The translations under genes were made by a program, and so were the position numbers. Shown here one piece after another: positions 1-6,465 of a stretch of 9,103 bases of DNA (positions are counted from its first letter, which is position 1; each line of letters starts with the position of its first letter). Source of the DNA: JBBDRX01 sp040905245 (GTDB lineage: Bacteria; Bacteroidota; Rhodothermia; Balneolales; Balneolaceae); NCBI GenBank assembly GCA_040905245.1, contig JBBDRX010000030.1, positions 1 through 9,103 of the forward strand, in the 5' to 3' direction. The notes beneath the pieces are model-generated. The model searched no databases. It was not told the origin of the DNA and saw only the letters and a program-made list of their open reading frames with translations.

Positions 1-2759
1 GAAGTAACCATCGACCGGTAGGTGGATGTCCCAGAGTGAAACGATAGCGAACCGATAGTTGCCACTGGTGTCCCCGATCCGGGTGTTCCGTTCTGTTCAG
101 TCTGCTCAGACTGAAGTGTCACATCGGGTGAAAGATCGGTCAATACCCTGTTCTCGAACTCGTCCCGCACCGTAATAATAATTGTTGACTGCATGGTCCC
201 ATCATTCTGAATCAGTGATGGGGTTGCGACAACCGTGGAAGTAGTTGTACTCGGATCAGATGCAATCACCGGAAATGAAACCGACGTGCCCGACGTCTGG
301 AGCAGGTCGTCCAGAGTTGCCGTTACCGTAACTTCCGTACCACTTTGGGTCAACGTGATAGAATGATTCTCCAGATAACCATTTTCAATCATTGCTGTTT
401 CCCCGGCGGATATCTCGGAATCAGAGCTAAAAATAATATCCCCCGTGAAACTGGAAGTCCGATTCCCGTTTGCGTCAACGGCCTCTACAGACAGGTCAAA
501 GGAGTTCCCGGCTGTCTGTGTTACCGGGGTCTCACCGTTCATGGGAATTGTCACGACAAATGCGTCCAGACCTCCGGCAACAAACTCAACTACCAGCTCA
601 TCAATCAGTTCACCATTGTTTGTCTCTTCGCCCAGCCATGCCTGTAGTGTGGCGCTTTCAATTGTATCGGAGGAGGTCAATGTCGCCGTGTATGTGCCGT
701 CTTCCTGATCTACAGCCAACACCCGGAGCTGATCTTCCTGCGCACCGGCAGTGAGTGTTCCCGCTGTTGTCGCCAACTCCACTGTCTCCCCGCCGACGCC
801 AACCGCATTGCCATACGTATCAAGAATTTCTACGGTCACCTGCGTCGTGCTCTCTCCATCGGCTGTCAATTCACTCTGCACCACACTCAAAGTCGACTCA
901 TCTGCGCTCACATCGGTTGGCGTCAGTGTAAAATAGTTTCCAAGCCCTGAGCGGTCTTCTGCGGCAGAATACGCCTGAATACGAATTTCTCCGGATTCAC
1001 TCAGACTCACAGTATGGTTCGTAAGCTGGCCATTGACAAATGATGGTGTAGTCCCTCCCCCCTGGAGAAAGGCAGAGTCTGAGGTCAGTTCGACCGTGCC
1101 ATTAAAATCGGTATAGGTATTCTCCTCCCCATCCAGTGCACGAATATCAATATCGAATGGCACTCCGGCCTCCTGAGTTCCGATGGATCCACCGCCCGCT
1201 GCAGTAATCTCGAACCCTATCAGACTCCCAGTACTCAATATATAGAAGTTGTTACTCACAGCCGGGCTGGAAATACCGCTGAACTGAACCTGAACCTGAA
1301 CCGGCGACTCTTCATCAGAGAGACTATTATCATTGACGATCTCTACAGTATTGAAAATCGCCACCCCGTTGCTGTTCGTCGAAACCGTTGTCGTTCCAGT
1401 CAGAAACGTTTCCGTGTCGGGCTCCTCATCCATCGTCACCTGAACTCCGGATTGTGAAACCAGATTATTATAGGCATCCAGGAGCTGTAGTTCCATCGCG
1501 GGTGAAATCGTTTCGCCCGGGAGAGTATTTGTTGGCTGTTCGAGCCACAGGAGTTTACTGGCAGCTGCCGGTGAGATTGTAATGGTACTTGAAGTCAACG
1601 TATTGAAACCACTGCTTTGAAAATGAAGTGTTACTGTACCCGCCTGATTGATTTGAAGATCATCAAACGTTACAATCCCGTTCGAAGCCGTTTGTGTGGT
1701 CTGGCCCAGCAACGTTCCCGACCCTGACGCGATGCTTACAGTTACTTGCGTCGAGTTGTCGTTTGTAACAATATTCCCGTAACTATCCTTGAAGCGAATC
1801 TGTGGTTGTGTACTGAAAACACTGCCGGCAGTTGCACTACTTGACGGCTGGGTCTGTATTTCCATTGTACTGGCAGGCCTTGGCAGTACTGTGATAGTTC
1901 CCGATTCCGTCAAATTCGCACCACTATACGATGCGCGTATACGGGCTGAACCGGTACGGGTCGGGCTAAAGGTTGCGCTGCGAAGATTGTTGGCCGCATC
2001 CAGAGCACTTGATTGAATGGATCCCGTAATTCCGGTCAATGCCCAATCCGATTCCAGTTCAAGCTCTATATTCTCAATAAAATTCCCTCCTGCATCCCTG
2101 GCAATCGAAAAGACCTGTAGTGACTGTCCCGCCACGATCGACTGATCCGGAACCACCTGACCGGATCCATCACTGGCTGTTTCGACACGAACAGCATCCA
2201 CAGACCCGGAGACCGTACTCAGATTCCCATAATTTAAACCGGTAGGACCGGTGGTACCCGTATTGGTAATTTGCCCAGTATTGGGTACATCTGTACTGGT
2301 AGGTCGCAATTCAAGTCCGTTGATGGTAACCCGGCCGGGCCCCTGCCCCTTTCCTTTGGTCTCACTTTCGTTGGTGACAGTAAAAACGACTTCACTGGAA
2401 CTGATTGACGTAAAACTGACTTCCAATCCTGTATTGTTGGCCCCCACCGGTTCAATCAGAACTGAAATATCACCAGCCTGGAGTGCCGTGTTCCATGTAT
2501 ATCCGGATGGAAGCGTCAAGCGAATGGTTCCGTTAGCTGCAAGCTGTCCGGACTCCGTTTCACGTATTGTCGGGCCGGAAATCGCTGTGAACGTCTCTGT
2601 GGACACATTATCAATAGATAAGTCGGTACCACCGGATGCCCGAATCACATCCTGCCCTTTAAGCAAACCACTTCCGGTACCTGCAGACAGGCAGAGCAAC
2701 AGTAGCAAAAGAGGGACTGCTATTTTGAATCGTTTGAACAATGAGTCGATCCGGTTCAT
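1..2759 (-). CDS. Large secreted Ig-like repeat protein, invasin/adhesin-like (partial, C-terminus missing)
   Basis: Reading the minus strand from ATG at 2759-2757, the frame stays open for 919 codons to the window edge, so the C-terminus is missing. The N-terminus (MNRIDSLFKRFKIAV, then a Leu-rich core) is a signal peptide, with likely cleavage before Gln36. After an N-terminal beta-rich domain (about 37-185) come Ig-like repeats starting near residues 189, 298, 398, 515, 617, 731 and 832. The repeats near 617 and 832 carry Big_1 hallmarks: 'LTADGESTTQVTVEILD.YGN' and 'LIQNDGTMQSTIIITVRDEFEN'. Such proteins are extracellular adhesins or surface-layer components. The missing end would show how it is anchored (for example a type IX sorting domain). 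It is divergent from the fimbrial operon, so a shared adhesion role is inference only. The in-frame codon directly upstream is TTG; ATG is preferred because it begins a good signal peptide. Confidence 0.85.
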   Translation of the reverse strand, partial: MNRIDSLFKRFKIAVPLLLLLLCLSAGTGSGLLKGQDVIRASGGTDLSIDNVSTETFTAISGPTIRETESGQLAANGTIRLTLPSGYTWNTALQAGDISVLIEPVGANNTGLEVSFTSISSSEVVFTVTNESETKGKGQGPGRVTINGLELRPTSTDVPNTGQITNTGTTGPTGLNYGNLSTVSGSVDAVRVETASDGSGQVVPDQSIVAGQSLQVFSIARDAGGNFIENIELELESDWALTGITGSIQSSALDAANNLRSATFSPTRTGSARIRASYSGANLTESGTITVLPRPASTMEIQTQPSSSATAGSVFSTQPQIRFKDSYGNIVTNDNSTQVTVSIASGSGTLLGQTTQTASNGIVTFDDLQINQAGTVTLHFQSSGFNTLTSSTITISPAAASKLLWLEQPTNTLPGETISPAMELQLLDAYNNLVSQSGVQVTMDEEPDTETFLTGTTTVSTNSNGVAIFNTVEIVNDNSLSDEESPVQVQVQFSGISSPAVSNNFYILSTGSLIGFEITAAGGGSIGTQEAGVPFDIDIRALDGEENTYTDFNGTVELTSDSAFLQGGGTTPSFVNGQLTNHTVSLSESGEIRIQAYSAAEDRSGLGNYFTLTPTDVSADESTLSVVQSELTADGESTTQVTVEILDTYGNAVGVGGETVELATTAGTLTAGAQEDQLRVLAVDQEDGTYTATLTSSDTIESATLQAWLGEETNNGELIDELVVEFVAGGLDAFVVTIPMNGETPVTQTAGNSFDLSVEAVDANGNRTSSFTGDIIFSSDSEISAGETAMIENGYLENHSITLTQSGTEVTVTATLDDLLQTSGTSVSFPVIASDPSTTTSTVVATPSLIQNDGTMQSTIIITVRDEFENRVLTDLSPDVTLQSEQTEQNGTPGSGTPVATIGSLSFHSGTSTYRSMVT
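1284..1301 (-). repeat. Three tandem CTGAAC hexamers inside the Ig-repeat gene
   Basis: Three exact copies of CTGAAC (plus-strand sense) lie head to tail, with a partial fourth copy (CTGAA) at 1279-1283. On the coding strand they encode alternating Val-Gln around residues 487-492. The unit is six bases, so gain or loss of a copy would keep the frame and change a beta-strand by two residues. It may simply reflect the alternating pattern of a beta-strand. Confidence 0.6.
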
Positions 2760-2975
2760 CAAAGCCGTAGATGTTCTACTAAAATAATACGGGTATCAGA
2801 AATTACGTATGTATGAAAAATAAGAAATCAGCTACCCGATCGTTGTTAAATTCTATTCATAAAGAATTTTGTACTACAGGGGACAAAACTGTTCCAGTTG
2901 CAAAAAAATCTATTCACTCTACAACTGAGAGTATGGACATCCAATAAAGATGAGAATATATTCATACATTGGAAT

Positions 2976-2983
2976 TATCTTTG
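2976..2983 (+). promoter_or_regulatory. Bacteroidota-type -7 promoter element (TATCTTTG)
   Basis: TATCTTTG matches the TAnnTTTG consensus of the Bacteroidota primary sigma factor exactly. It lies 102 nt upstream of the first fimbrial gene, so transcription would start near 2990 and leave a leader of about 95 nt. No clear TTG/TTTG -33 element sits about 19 nt upstream, so the promoter may be weak or need an activator. The call rests on one short motif in the expected place. Confidence 0.45.
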
Positions 2984-3015
2984 TAAAAGAGCGATTTTTA
3001 TAAAAAATACCTCTC

Positions 3016-3054
3016 ATGGCAAAAGCAGCCCCTGTCGCAGAGGCATTGCTTTGA
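3016..3054 (+). CDS. Possible 12-codon leader peptide upstream of the fimbrial operon
   Basis: ATG at 3016 opens a short frame, MAKAAPVAEALL, that ends at TGA 3052-3054. It lies about 26 nt downstream of the predicted transcription start, behind an A-rich stretch (AAAAAATAC) of the kind that favours initiation in Bacteroidota. Its stop is 31 nt before the first fimbrial start, and a palindrome lies between. It could be a regulatory leader ORF, the decayed 5' end of another gene, or chance. A frame this short is weak evidence by itself. Confidence 0.2.
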   Translation: MAKAAPVAEALL

Positions 3055-3065
3055 GTCGAATCCCA

Positions 3066-3080
3066 GGACAAGTCTTGTTC
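3066..3080 (+). promoter_or_regulatory. 15-nt palindrome directly before the first fimbrial start codon
   Basis: GGACAAG-T-CTTGTTC is symmetric around T3073, with one G:T pair in seven. As DNA it could be an operator. As RNA it would form a six-pair hairpin with a three-base loop that ends 5 nt before the ATG at 3086, occupying the ribosome landing site. No T-run follows, so it is not a terminator. Confidence 0.4.
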
Positions 3081-3085
3081 AACAG

Positions 3086-3622
3086 ATGAATTGCAATCGA
3101 AAACCCTCATTTTTCCCAGTCCATCTACTGTTAATCATTCCTGTTTTACTTTGTCTCTTTCCAAGAACACTTTCCGGACAGGGATTTTCACAAAACGGCA
3201 TCGATATTTCCATTTCAGCCGAAGTACAATCTACTACTATACAGCTGATTACGGTTCAGGGGATGGACTTCACCGGTGTAGGCCGTAACCAGCTCGAACT
3301 ACGAATCGATCCGGCCACCAGTGAACGCGCGGGGAAAATGATGGCCCTGGGAGACCCGAACAGCTCTTTCCGGGTATCATTTCTGCGTAATATACAGTTT
3401 GCCAACATGGAAGGGGACGGAGTCATAGACATTGAGTACCAGGTAGCAGGATTCGAACTCGATGAGCAAGACAATTCAGATTTGATAGAAATGGAGAGCC
3501 GAGAATTGTCGTTCAGCAACGACGGGGAATTCTTTTTTTGGGTAGGGGGTGCCGTGGACCTGAATCGTGCAACACCAGGTACATATGAAGGGGAGTTTAC
3601 TCTGGAGATCGAGTACCTCTGA
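3086..3622 (+). CDS. Fimbrial subunit-like protein, DUF4402-type fold (first pilin-like gene)
   Basis: A 178-residue exported protein. Its signal peptide has a basic start (NCNRK), a hydrophobic core and likely cleavage before Gln32, so the mature protein starts QGFSQNG. The C-terminus, 'WVGGAVDLNRATPGTYEGEF' followed by TLEIEYL, is the classic end of DUF4402-type pilins: a conserved Gly-Gly, a 'PGTYEG' turn and a final beta-strand with alternating hydrophobic residues and a penultimate Tyr. In chaperone-usher fibres such a strand binds the chaperone, and an N-terminal extension (here roughly ISISAEVQS) complements the next subunit. It is first in a plus-strand cluster of subunits, chaperone and usher. 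It resembles the fourth subunit at both ends (QGFS start, WVGG block) but is more acidic and diverged, so it is probably a minor or tip-proximal subunit. The role is inferred from fold and context. Confidence 0.75.
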   Translation: MNCNRKPSFFPVHLLLIIPVLLCLFPRTLSGQGFSQNGIDISISAEVQSTTIQLITVQGMDFTGVGRNQLELRIDPATSERAGKMMALGDPNSSFRVSFLRNIQFANMEGDGVIDIEYQVAGFELDEQDNSDLIEMESRELSFSNDGEFFFWVGGAVDLNRATPGTYEGEFTLEIEYL

Positions 3623-3630
3623 ACACAATA

Positions 3631-4248
3631 ATGAGACATACGTCCATGAAACAGGGACTGGCAATACTACTACTCTGGATGCTGGCCATTCAACCATTGT
3701 CGGCACAAGAGATTGATTTTGGCTCATACGGGTCCTATACCGTCTCTCTGGATATCATAGAAGACCTTCAATTTGGCATGCTTGTCCGAGGGTCCGGACC
3801 GGAAGACGCCATCCCCTATCATATTGATCTGACGGAAGCGCTTGTGATTGATATTATCGGAGTTCCATATCTGGATGTGGATGTGGAGGTAACGGTACTA
3901 AACAACGGCTATTTGCTCCTTAACAACGACAGCAACTGTATCGGAGATCCCACATGCAGCATTCCTTTCACTCTTCAGGCAGCATACTCCAATGCAGGAG
4001 AGGAGCATCACTCTCCGGGAACTGCAGAAATTATTCCGGTGGTTGGAAATACGGCAAACATCCGTTTCCCTATCTTGAAACGACAGTTTCAGCCACCAGG
4101 GCCTCCCCCTCCCCCACCAACGGCAGAAATTGAATCTTCTCTCTCTGAAGAAACTGCGCAAGTGCTTCTCTACGGATCAGTAGAAGTAGCAAATGTAGAT
4201 GTCGGCGAATATGTTGGACAAATCGATATTACAGTCACATATGACTAG
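3631..4248 (+). CDS. Pilin-like fimbrial subunit with Pro-rich insert and a cysteine pair
   Basis: A 205-residue exported protein that starts 8 nt after the previous stop, so the two are very likely co-transcribed. The signal peptide (hydrophobic LAILLLWMLAI) ends with cleavage before Gln26 (LSA|QEIDFG). ATG at 3646 (Met6) is an alternative start that also keeps a good signal. The C-terminus 'VDVGEYVGQIDITVTYD' matches the terminal beta-strand pattern of the neighbouring subunits. Two features set it apart: Cys103 and Cys109 in an NCIGDPTC loop, probably disulfide-bonded in the periplasm, and a run of eight prolines and one glycine (155-163) just before the last third. The insert probably forms an exposed rigid loop. 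I recognise no named family beyond the pilin-like end. A minor subunit is the best guess. Confidence 0.65.
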   Translation: MRHTSMKQGLAILLLWMLAIQPLSAQEIDFGSYGSYTVSLDIIEDLQFGMLVRGSGPEDAIPYHIDLTEALVIDIIGVPYLDVDVEVTVLNNGYLLLNNDSNCIGDPTCSIPFTLQAAYSNAGEEHHSPGTAEIIPVVGNTANIRFPILKRQFQPPGPPPPPPTAEIESSLSEETAQVLLYGSVEVANVDVGEYVGQIDITVTYD

Positions 4249-4762
4249 ATTCTTCGGTTATACAACTCTGCTTACCCTACTCCTCTTTCTGATGAACACT
4301 CTGGTAGTTTGTGGCCAGTTTATCAACGTTCAAATCGATGTTGAACCGGATGTTGAGGCTACGGTTGTTCGCAGTCTAGATTTTGGGGCTATCCCCACAG
4401 GAATTGGAGAGGTATCTATATCACTGGGTGACATGGATATGGGGGTTTTTTCGATCCAGGCTATTCAAACACAGCGCCTGCTGATCTCTCTTCAACAACC
4501 GACACATCTTGAACATGAATCACTGGATGCCAGAATCCCCCTCCACCTCGAACTGGCTTATACAGATTTTGGGATTAATGATTACAACCAGGCACGGGAA
4601 ATTACCAGAGACATGGAAGAGATTGTCATTCAACCGATTCCTGGAAACATATCGACTGTCTGGTCTGCCGCACACATCTATGTTTATGGCTGGATTGACA
4701 TTGGGAACGTTCCTGAAGGAGTATATACCGCCGAGGTTACTCTTTATGTTGAGTATGAATAA
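4241..4762 (+). CDS. Pilin-like fimbrial subunit (third), translationally coupled
   Basis: A 173-residue exported protein. The frame is open further upstream (ATG at 4199), but ATG 4241 is chosen because it gives a clean signal peptide, MTRFFGYTTLLTLLLFLMN, cleaved before Gln26 (VCG|QFINVQ). It also overlaps the previous gene by only 8 nt (ATGACTAG), a typical translational-coupling arrangement. Cys24 precedes the site, but VVC lacks the small residue of a lipobox, so a lipoprotein is unlikely. The mature N-terminus has alternating strands (FINVQIDVEPDVEATVV) and 'SLDFGAIPTG', like 'DINFGLI' in the fourth subunit. The end, 'GNVPEGVYTAEVTLYVEYE', is the shared pilin terminal strand. Similarity to DUF4402 pilins is weak overall. 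Its role as a minor subunit is inferred from operon position. Confidence 0.65.
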   Translation: MTRFFGYTTLLTLLLFLMNTLVVCGQFINVQIDVEPDVEATVVRSLDFGAIPTGIGEVSISLGDMDMGVFSIQAIQTQRLLISLQQPTHLEHESLDARIPLHLELAYTDFGINDYNQAREITRDMEEIVIQPIPGNISTVWSAAHIYVYGWIDIGNVPEGVYTAEVTLYVEYE

Positions 4763-4919
4763 TTGACTAAATCAATAAATAATATTTATCGTTCTAATAG
4801 GATTATTAAATATATTAAAACCGATTAATTAAGATGTTTTAACTTCATAGTTACTATGGCAGACACTATCTTACGTGTGAAGGTCAAAAAAGAAAAACTG
4901 CATTAAATCATAAAAGACA
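4763..4919 (+). promoter_or_regulatory. AT-rich spacer before the fourth subunit, probable separate promoter region
   Basis: This 157-nt gap is the longest within the fimbrial cluster and is strikingly AT-rich, whereas the three genes before it are packed to overlap. It contains a weak hairpin (TTAAAAC 4815-4821 with GTTTTAA 4836-4842) and other AT-only inverted repeats, but no GC-rich terminator stem. No clean TAnnTTTG match was found. The last 15 nt before the ATG are A-rich (AAATCATAAAAGACA), a favourable start context in Bacteroidota. A separate promoter for the major pilin is inferred from spacing and composition. Confidence 0.35.
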
Positions 4920-5501
4920 ATGAAAAATAAAATCGCCATACTGATACTCCTCCCGGCACTTCTTCTTATTACAGGAGTAAATCAGCTATACGGGCAAGGG
5001 TTTTCATCACAAGGGACAGCTGCGATTGATGCAAACGTAGTCGGCGCCATACAAGTAACCAACCTGTCTGACATCAACTTCGGGTTGATCAGCCAGAACA
5101 TCAATACCACCGCACCTGTTCTGGACCCTCAGGACAGTGGATCCGATGAAAATATTGTCGACGATGGCAATGTTTCGGTAGGGAAGTTTGTTTTTGAAGC
5201 TGCCTCGGAGCAATCTATTATATTCACATTCTCTGCAGCTACGCTAACAGAGGATGGTGGTGCGGATGAGCTGGAATTCACACCATCTATACAAGGTTCA
5301 CAGGGCGATGAGACCGCTCCGAATGATGGAGCCCGAGGGGGAGATACCGCAATCAGCAATAACGATTCAGTTCTGCTCACAGGTACTCACTATACAGTCT
5401 GGGTTGGCGGAACCCTTGGTCTGGGAGGTTCAACAACAGCTCCGGTCAATGTTGGCGCTTACGATGGAACGTTTACCATTACTGTAGACTACGATATCTG
5501 A
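4920..5501 (+). CDS. DUF4402-type pilin, candidate major fimbrial subunit
   Basis: A 193-residue exported protein with a signal peptide (MKNKIAILILLPALLLITG) cleaved before Gln26 (LYG|QGFSSQG). It is the clearest DUF4402 member here. It has 'VVGAIQVTNLSDINFGLI' near the mature N-terminus and a central acidic, Gly/Asn-rich region. The end, 'WVGGTLGLGGSTTAPVN' followed by VGAYDGTFTITVDYDI (about 159-193), is the family signature. DUF4402 proteins include Mat/ECP-like and other alternative chaperone-usher pilins, which polymerise by donor-strand exchange. It has no cysteines. It probably forms the fibre shaft: it has its own AT-rich upstream region, best fits the family, and is followed by a strong hairpin of the kind that stabilises pilin mRNA. 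ATG 4920 has an A-rich leader and no competing upstream start. Confidence 0.8.
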   Translation: MKNKIAILILLPALLLITGVNQLYGQGFSSQGTAAIDANVVGAIQVTNLSDINFGLISQNINTTAPVLDPQDSGSDENIVDDGNVSVGKFVFEAASEQSIIFTFSAATLTEDGGADELEFTPSIQGSQGDETAPNDGARGGDTAISNNDSVLLTGTHYTVWVGGTLGLGGSTTAPVNVGAYDGTFTITVDYDI

Positions 5502-5541
5502 TCGCGTATGAGGAGGAGACCATACCGGTTTCCAATTTTCT

Positions 5542-5584
5542 GAACTTACTGTTCAATTTTTTATATTGGTTGAACAGTAAGTTC
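5542..5584 (+). repeat. Perfect 15-bp inverted repeat between pilin and chaperone genes
   Basis: The left arm GAACTTACTGTTCAA (5542-5556) is the exact reverse complement of TTGAACAGTAAGTTC (5570-5584), with a 13-nt T-rich loop. In RNA the stem can grow inward by two G:U pairs. No T-run follows either arm, so it is not a standard terminator on either strand. It starts 40 nt after the pilin stop and ends 17 nt before the chaperone ATG. The likely role is an mRNA-stabilising or processing hairpin, or an operator. The loop and right-arm edge contain TATATTGG (5562-5569), one base from the TAnnTTTG promoter element, so an overlapping promoter is also possible. Confidence 0.8.
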
Positions 5585-5601
5585 CCATCAACTATCCGAC
5601 C

Positions 5602-6465
5602 ATGATTTCCATATCGTGTACTCAAACCACGACAAGAAGTCCCCTTTTTGTCGTGGTTCTTTTTTTTACCTGCTCTTTTTTTCTACCTGTAATTGGCTCT
5701 GCACAGGTGAGTATTTCCCCAACAGCTCTTTTTTTGCAGGAACGAGCACCTTTTGCAAATGTGATTGTTTCTAACGGAGCGGCCGATGCTCAGGAAGTAT
5801 CCATCAGTTTCGACTTTGGTTACTCAGTAAGCGACGAAGAGGGAAATATTACCATGGAGTATTTGGATAATACTAATAGTCGTTCTTTGAATGAGTACCT
5901 GAATGCTTTCCCTCGAAATTTTATGCTCGACCCTGGCGAAAGACAAACTGTTCGCATTGCCGTTCGTGGCCTGAATGATGGTGAAGATGGGACTTACTGG
6001 TCCCGGGCTCGTATTCTGGCCAGCCCGATGAGTGCTTCAGTCGAGAGTGTTCAGCAAGAGAGTGTAGCGGCACGAATAAACATTAACTTCGAACAAGTTA
6101 TTCCCGTATTCTACAGAAAGGGAGAGTCCGTTACCGGTGTTAAACTCAATGATGTCACTTTCGTGCAGAATGAGGGGAACCAAAACCATTTCTTAGTGGA
6201 CCTGGAACGAACAGGTAACTCTCCTTTTGTAGGAAGTATTGAGACACGTATTCAAAATTCCAGTGGAGAAGTTGTACTTGAACAACGTAGTAACATTTCC
6301 GTCTACTACGATCTGAGAAGAAGACTTAATCTGGACAGAAACGATCTTCCGCCGGGCAATTATCAAGTCGATTTTCTCATCCAATCTCGCCGTCGAGATA
6401 TCTCAAGTAGTCACCTTTTACAGATAGAACCTGTACAATTGACACAAAGCTTCCGTATTGAGTGA
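5602..6465 (+). CDS. PapD-like periplasmic pilus assembly chaperone
   Basis: A 287-residue exported protein. Its signal peptide includes R12 and the core SPLFVVVLFFTCSFFLPVIG, with cleavage before Gln35. The two-domain PapD fold is indicated by the N-terminal block 'VSISPTALFL....FANVIVSNG' (36-59), the F1/G1-type motif 'LDPGERQTVRI' (109-119) and the strand 'VIPVFYRKGE' (166-175), equivalent to the subunit-binding G1 region. A C-terminal Ig domain follows. These chaperones lend a beta-strand to subunits and deliver them to the usher. By eye the two anchor residues of classical FGS/FGL chaperones (PapD Arg8 and Lys112) fall on Ala42 and Pro168. 'IPVF' is more like archaic or alternative chaperones. 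A terminator-like hairpin lies inside its first 22 codons. The usher start overlaps its stop. ATG 5602 is the only start that keeps the positive charge of the signal peptide. Confidence 0.88.
   Translation: MISISCTQTTTRSPLFVVVLFFTCSFFLPVIGSAQVSISPTALFLQERAPFANVIVSNGAADAQEVSISFDFGYSVSDEEGNITMEYLDNTNSRSLNEYLNAFPRNFMLDPGERQTVRIAVRGLNDGEDGTYWSRARILASPMSASVESVQQESVAARININFEQVIPVFYRKGESVTGVKLNDVTFVQNEGNQNHFLVDLERTGNSPFVGSIETRIQNSSGEVVLEQRSNISVYYDLRRRLNLDRNDLPPGNYQVDFLIQSRRRDISSSHLLQIEPVQLTQSFRIE
5625..5667 (+). terminator. Terminator-like hairpin plus T8 tract inside the chaperone reading frame
   Basis: The left arm AACCACGACAAGAAG (5625-5639) pairs with CTTTTTGTCGTGGTT (5644-5658) over 15 pairs with one G:U. 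The loop is four bases (TCCC), and C then T8 (5660-5667) follow. This is the full form of an intrinsic terminator on the plus strand. It lies within codons 8-22 of the chaperone, in the signal-peptide region (TTTRSPLFVVVLF). TCGTG at 5614-5618 could pair with CACGA (5628-5632) in a weak competing hairpin. Ribosomes translating the chaperone would melt the stem, so termination would depend on translation: an attenuator-like arrangement. Its activity is not shown by sequence. Confidence 0.65.
6462..6465 (+). promoter_or_regulatory. GTGA start/stop overlap coupling chaperone and usher
   Basis: The chaperone stop TGA (6463-6465) and the usher start GTG (6462-6464) share GTGA. An in-frame TGA at 6459-6461 lies immediately before the GTG, so no earlier usher start is possible. 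The first in-frame ATG is far downstream (6804) and would remove the signal peptide and N-terminal domain. Terminating ribosomes would reinitiate here, keeping chaperone and usher production linked. Confidence 0.75.

Larger units (their letters stand above)
2760..3085. other. Divergent intergenic region between the Ig-repeat gene and the fimbrial operon
   Basis: This 326-nt AT-rich stretch separates the two divergent genes and should hold both promoters. On the plus side I see a TAnnTTTG element, a possible short leader ORF and a palindrome, each listed separately. For the minus-strand gene I found no convincing promoter match. Short ORFs of about 63 codons cross the region on both strands, but they overlap each other and show no recognisable protein features, so they are not called. 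Confidence 0.7.

Noticed and set aside
345..2016. Several 60-100 codon frames on the plus strand
   Set aside because: All lie antisense to the continuous minus-strand gene, have low-complexity Ser/Thr/Val-rich translations, and overlap one another.
2251..2787. 178-codon open frame on the plus strand
   Set aside because: It is antisense to the start of the Ig-repeat gene and has no signal, domain or start context. The minus-strand frame has a signal peptide and domains and runs 919 codons.
3000..3085. tRNA-like string GAGTCGAATCCCAGG
   Set aside because: It resembles a T-arm, but no cloverleaf with acceptor and anticodon stems can be built around it.
2898..3110. 63-codon frames on both strands in the divergent region
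   Set aside because: They overlap each other, the predicted promoter and the first fimbrial start; no recognisable protein features.
4199..4240. Upstream ATG giving the third subunit 14 more residues
   Set aside because: The extension (MSANMLDKSILQSH) would bury the signal peptide and overlap the previous gene by 50 nt; ATG 4241 gives a normal signal peptide and an 8-nt overlap.
4815..4842. AT-only hairpin in the spacer as a terminator
   Set aside because: Seven A:T-dominated pairs with a 14-nt loop and no T-run after the stem; too weak to call.
5508..5543. 11-codon ORF beginning ATGAGGAGGAGA, with an AGGAGG string
   Set aside because: The AGGAGG lies inside the would-be ORF and about 84 nt from the chaperone start, too far to act as its ribosome site; the peptide has no features.
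2734..5556. Shared TGTTCAA/TTGAACA heptamers near several gene starts
   Set aside because: The same heptamer also occurs inside coding sequence (for example near 8887), so it does not stand out as a regulator site.
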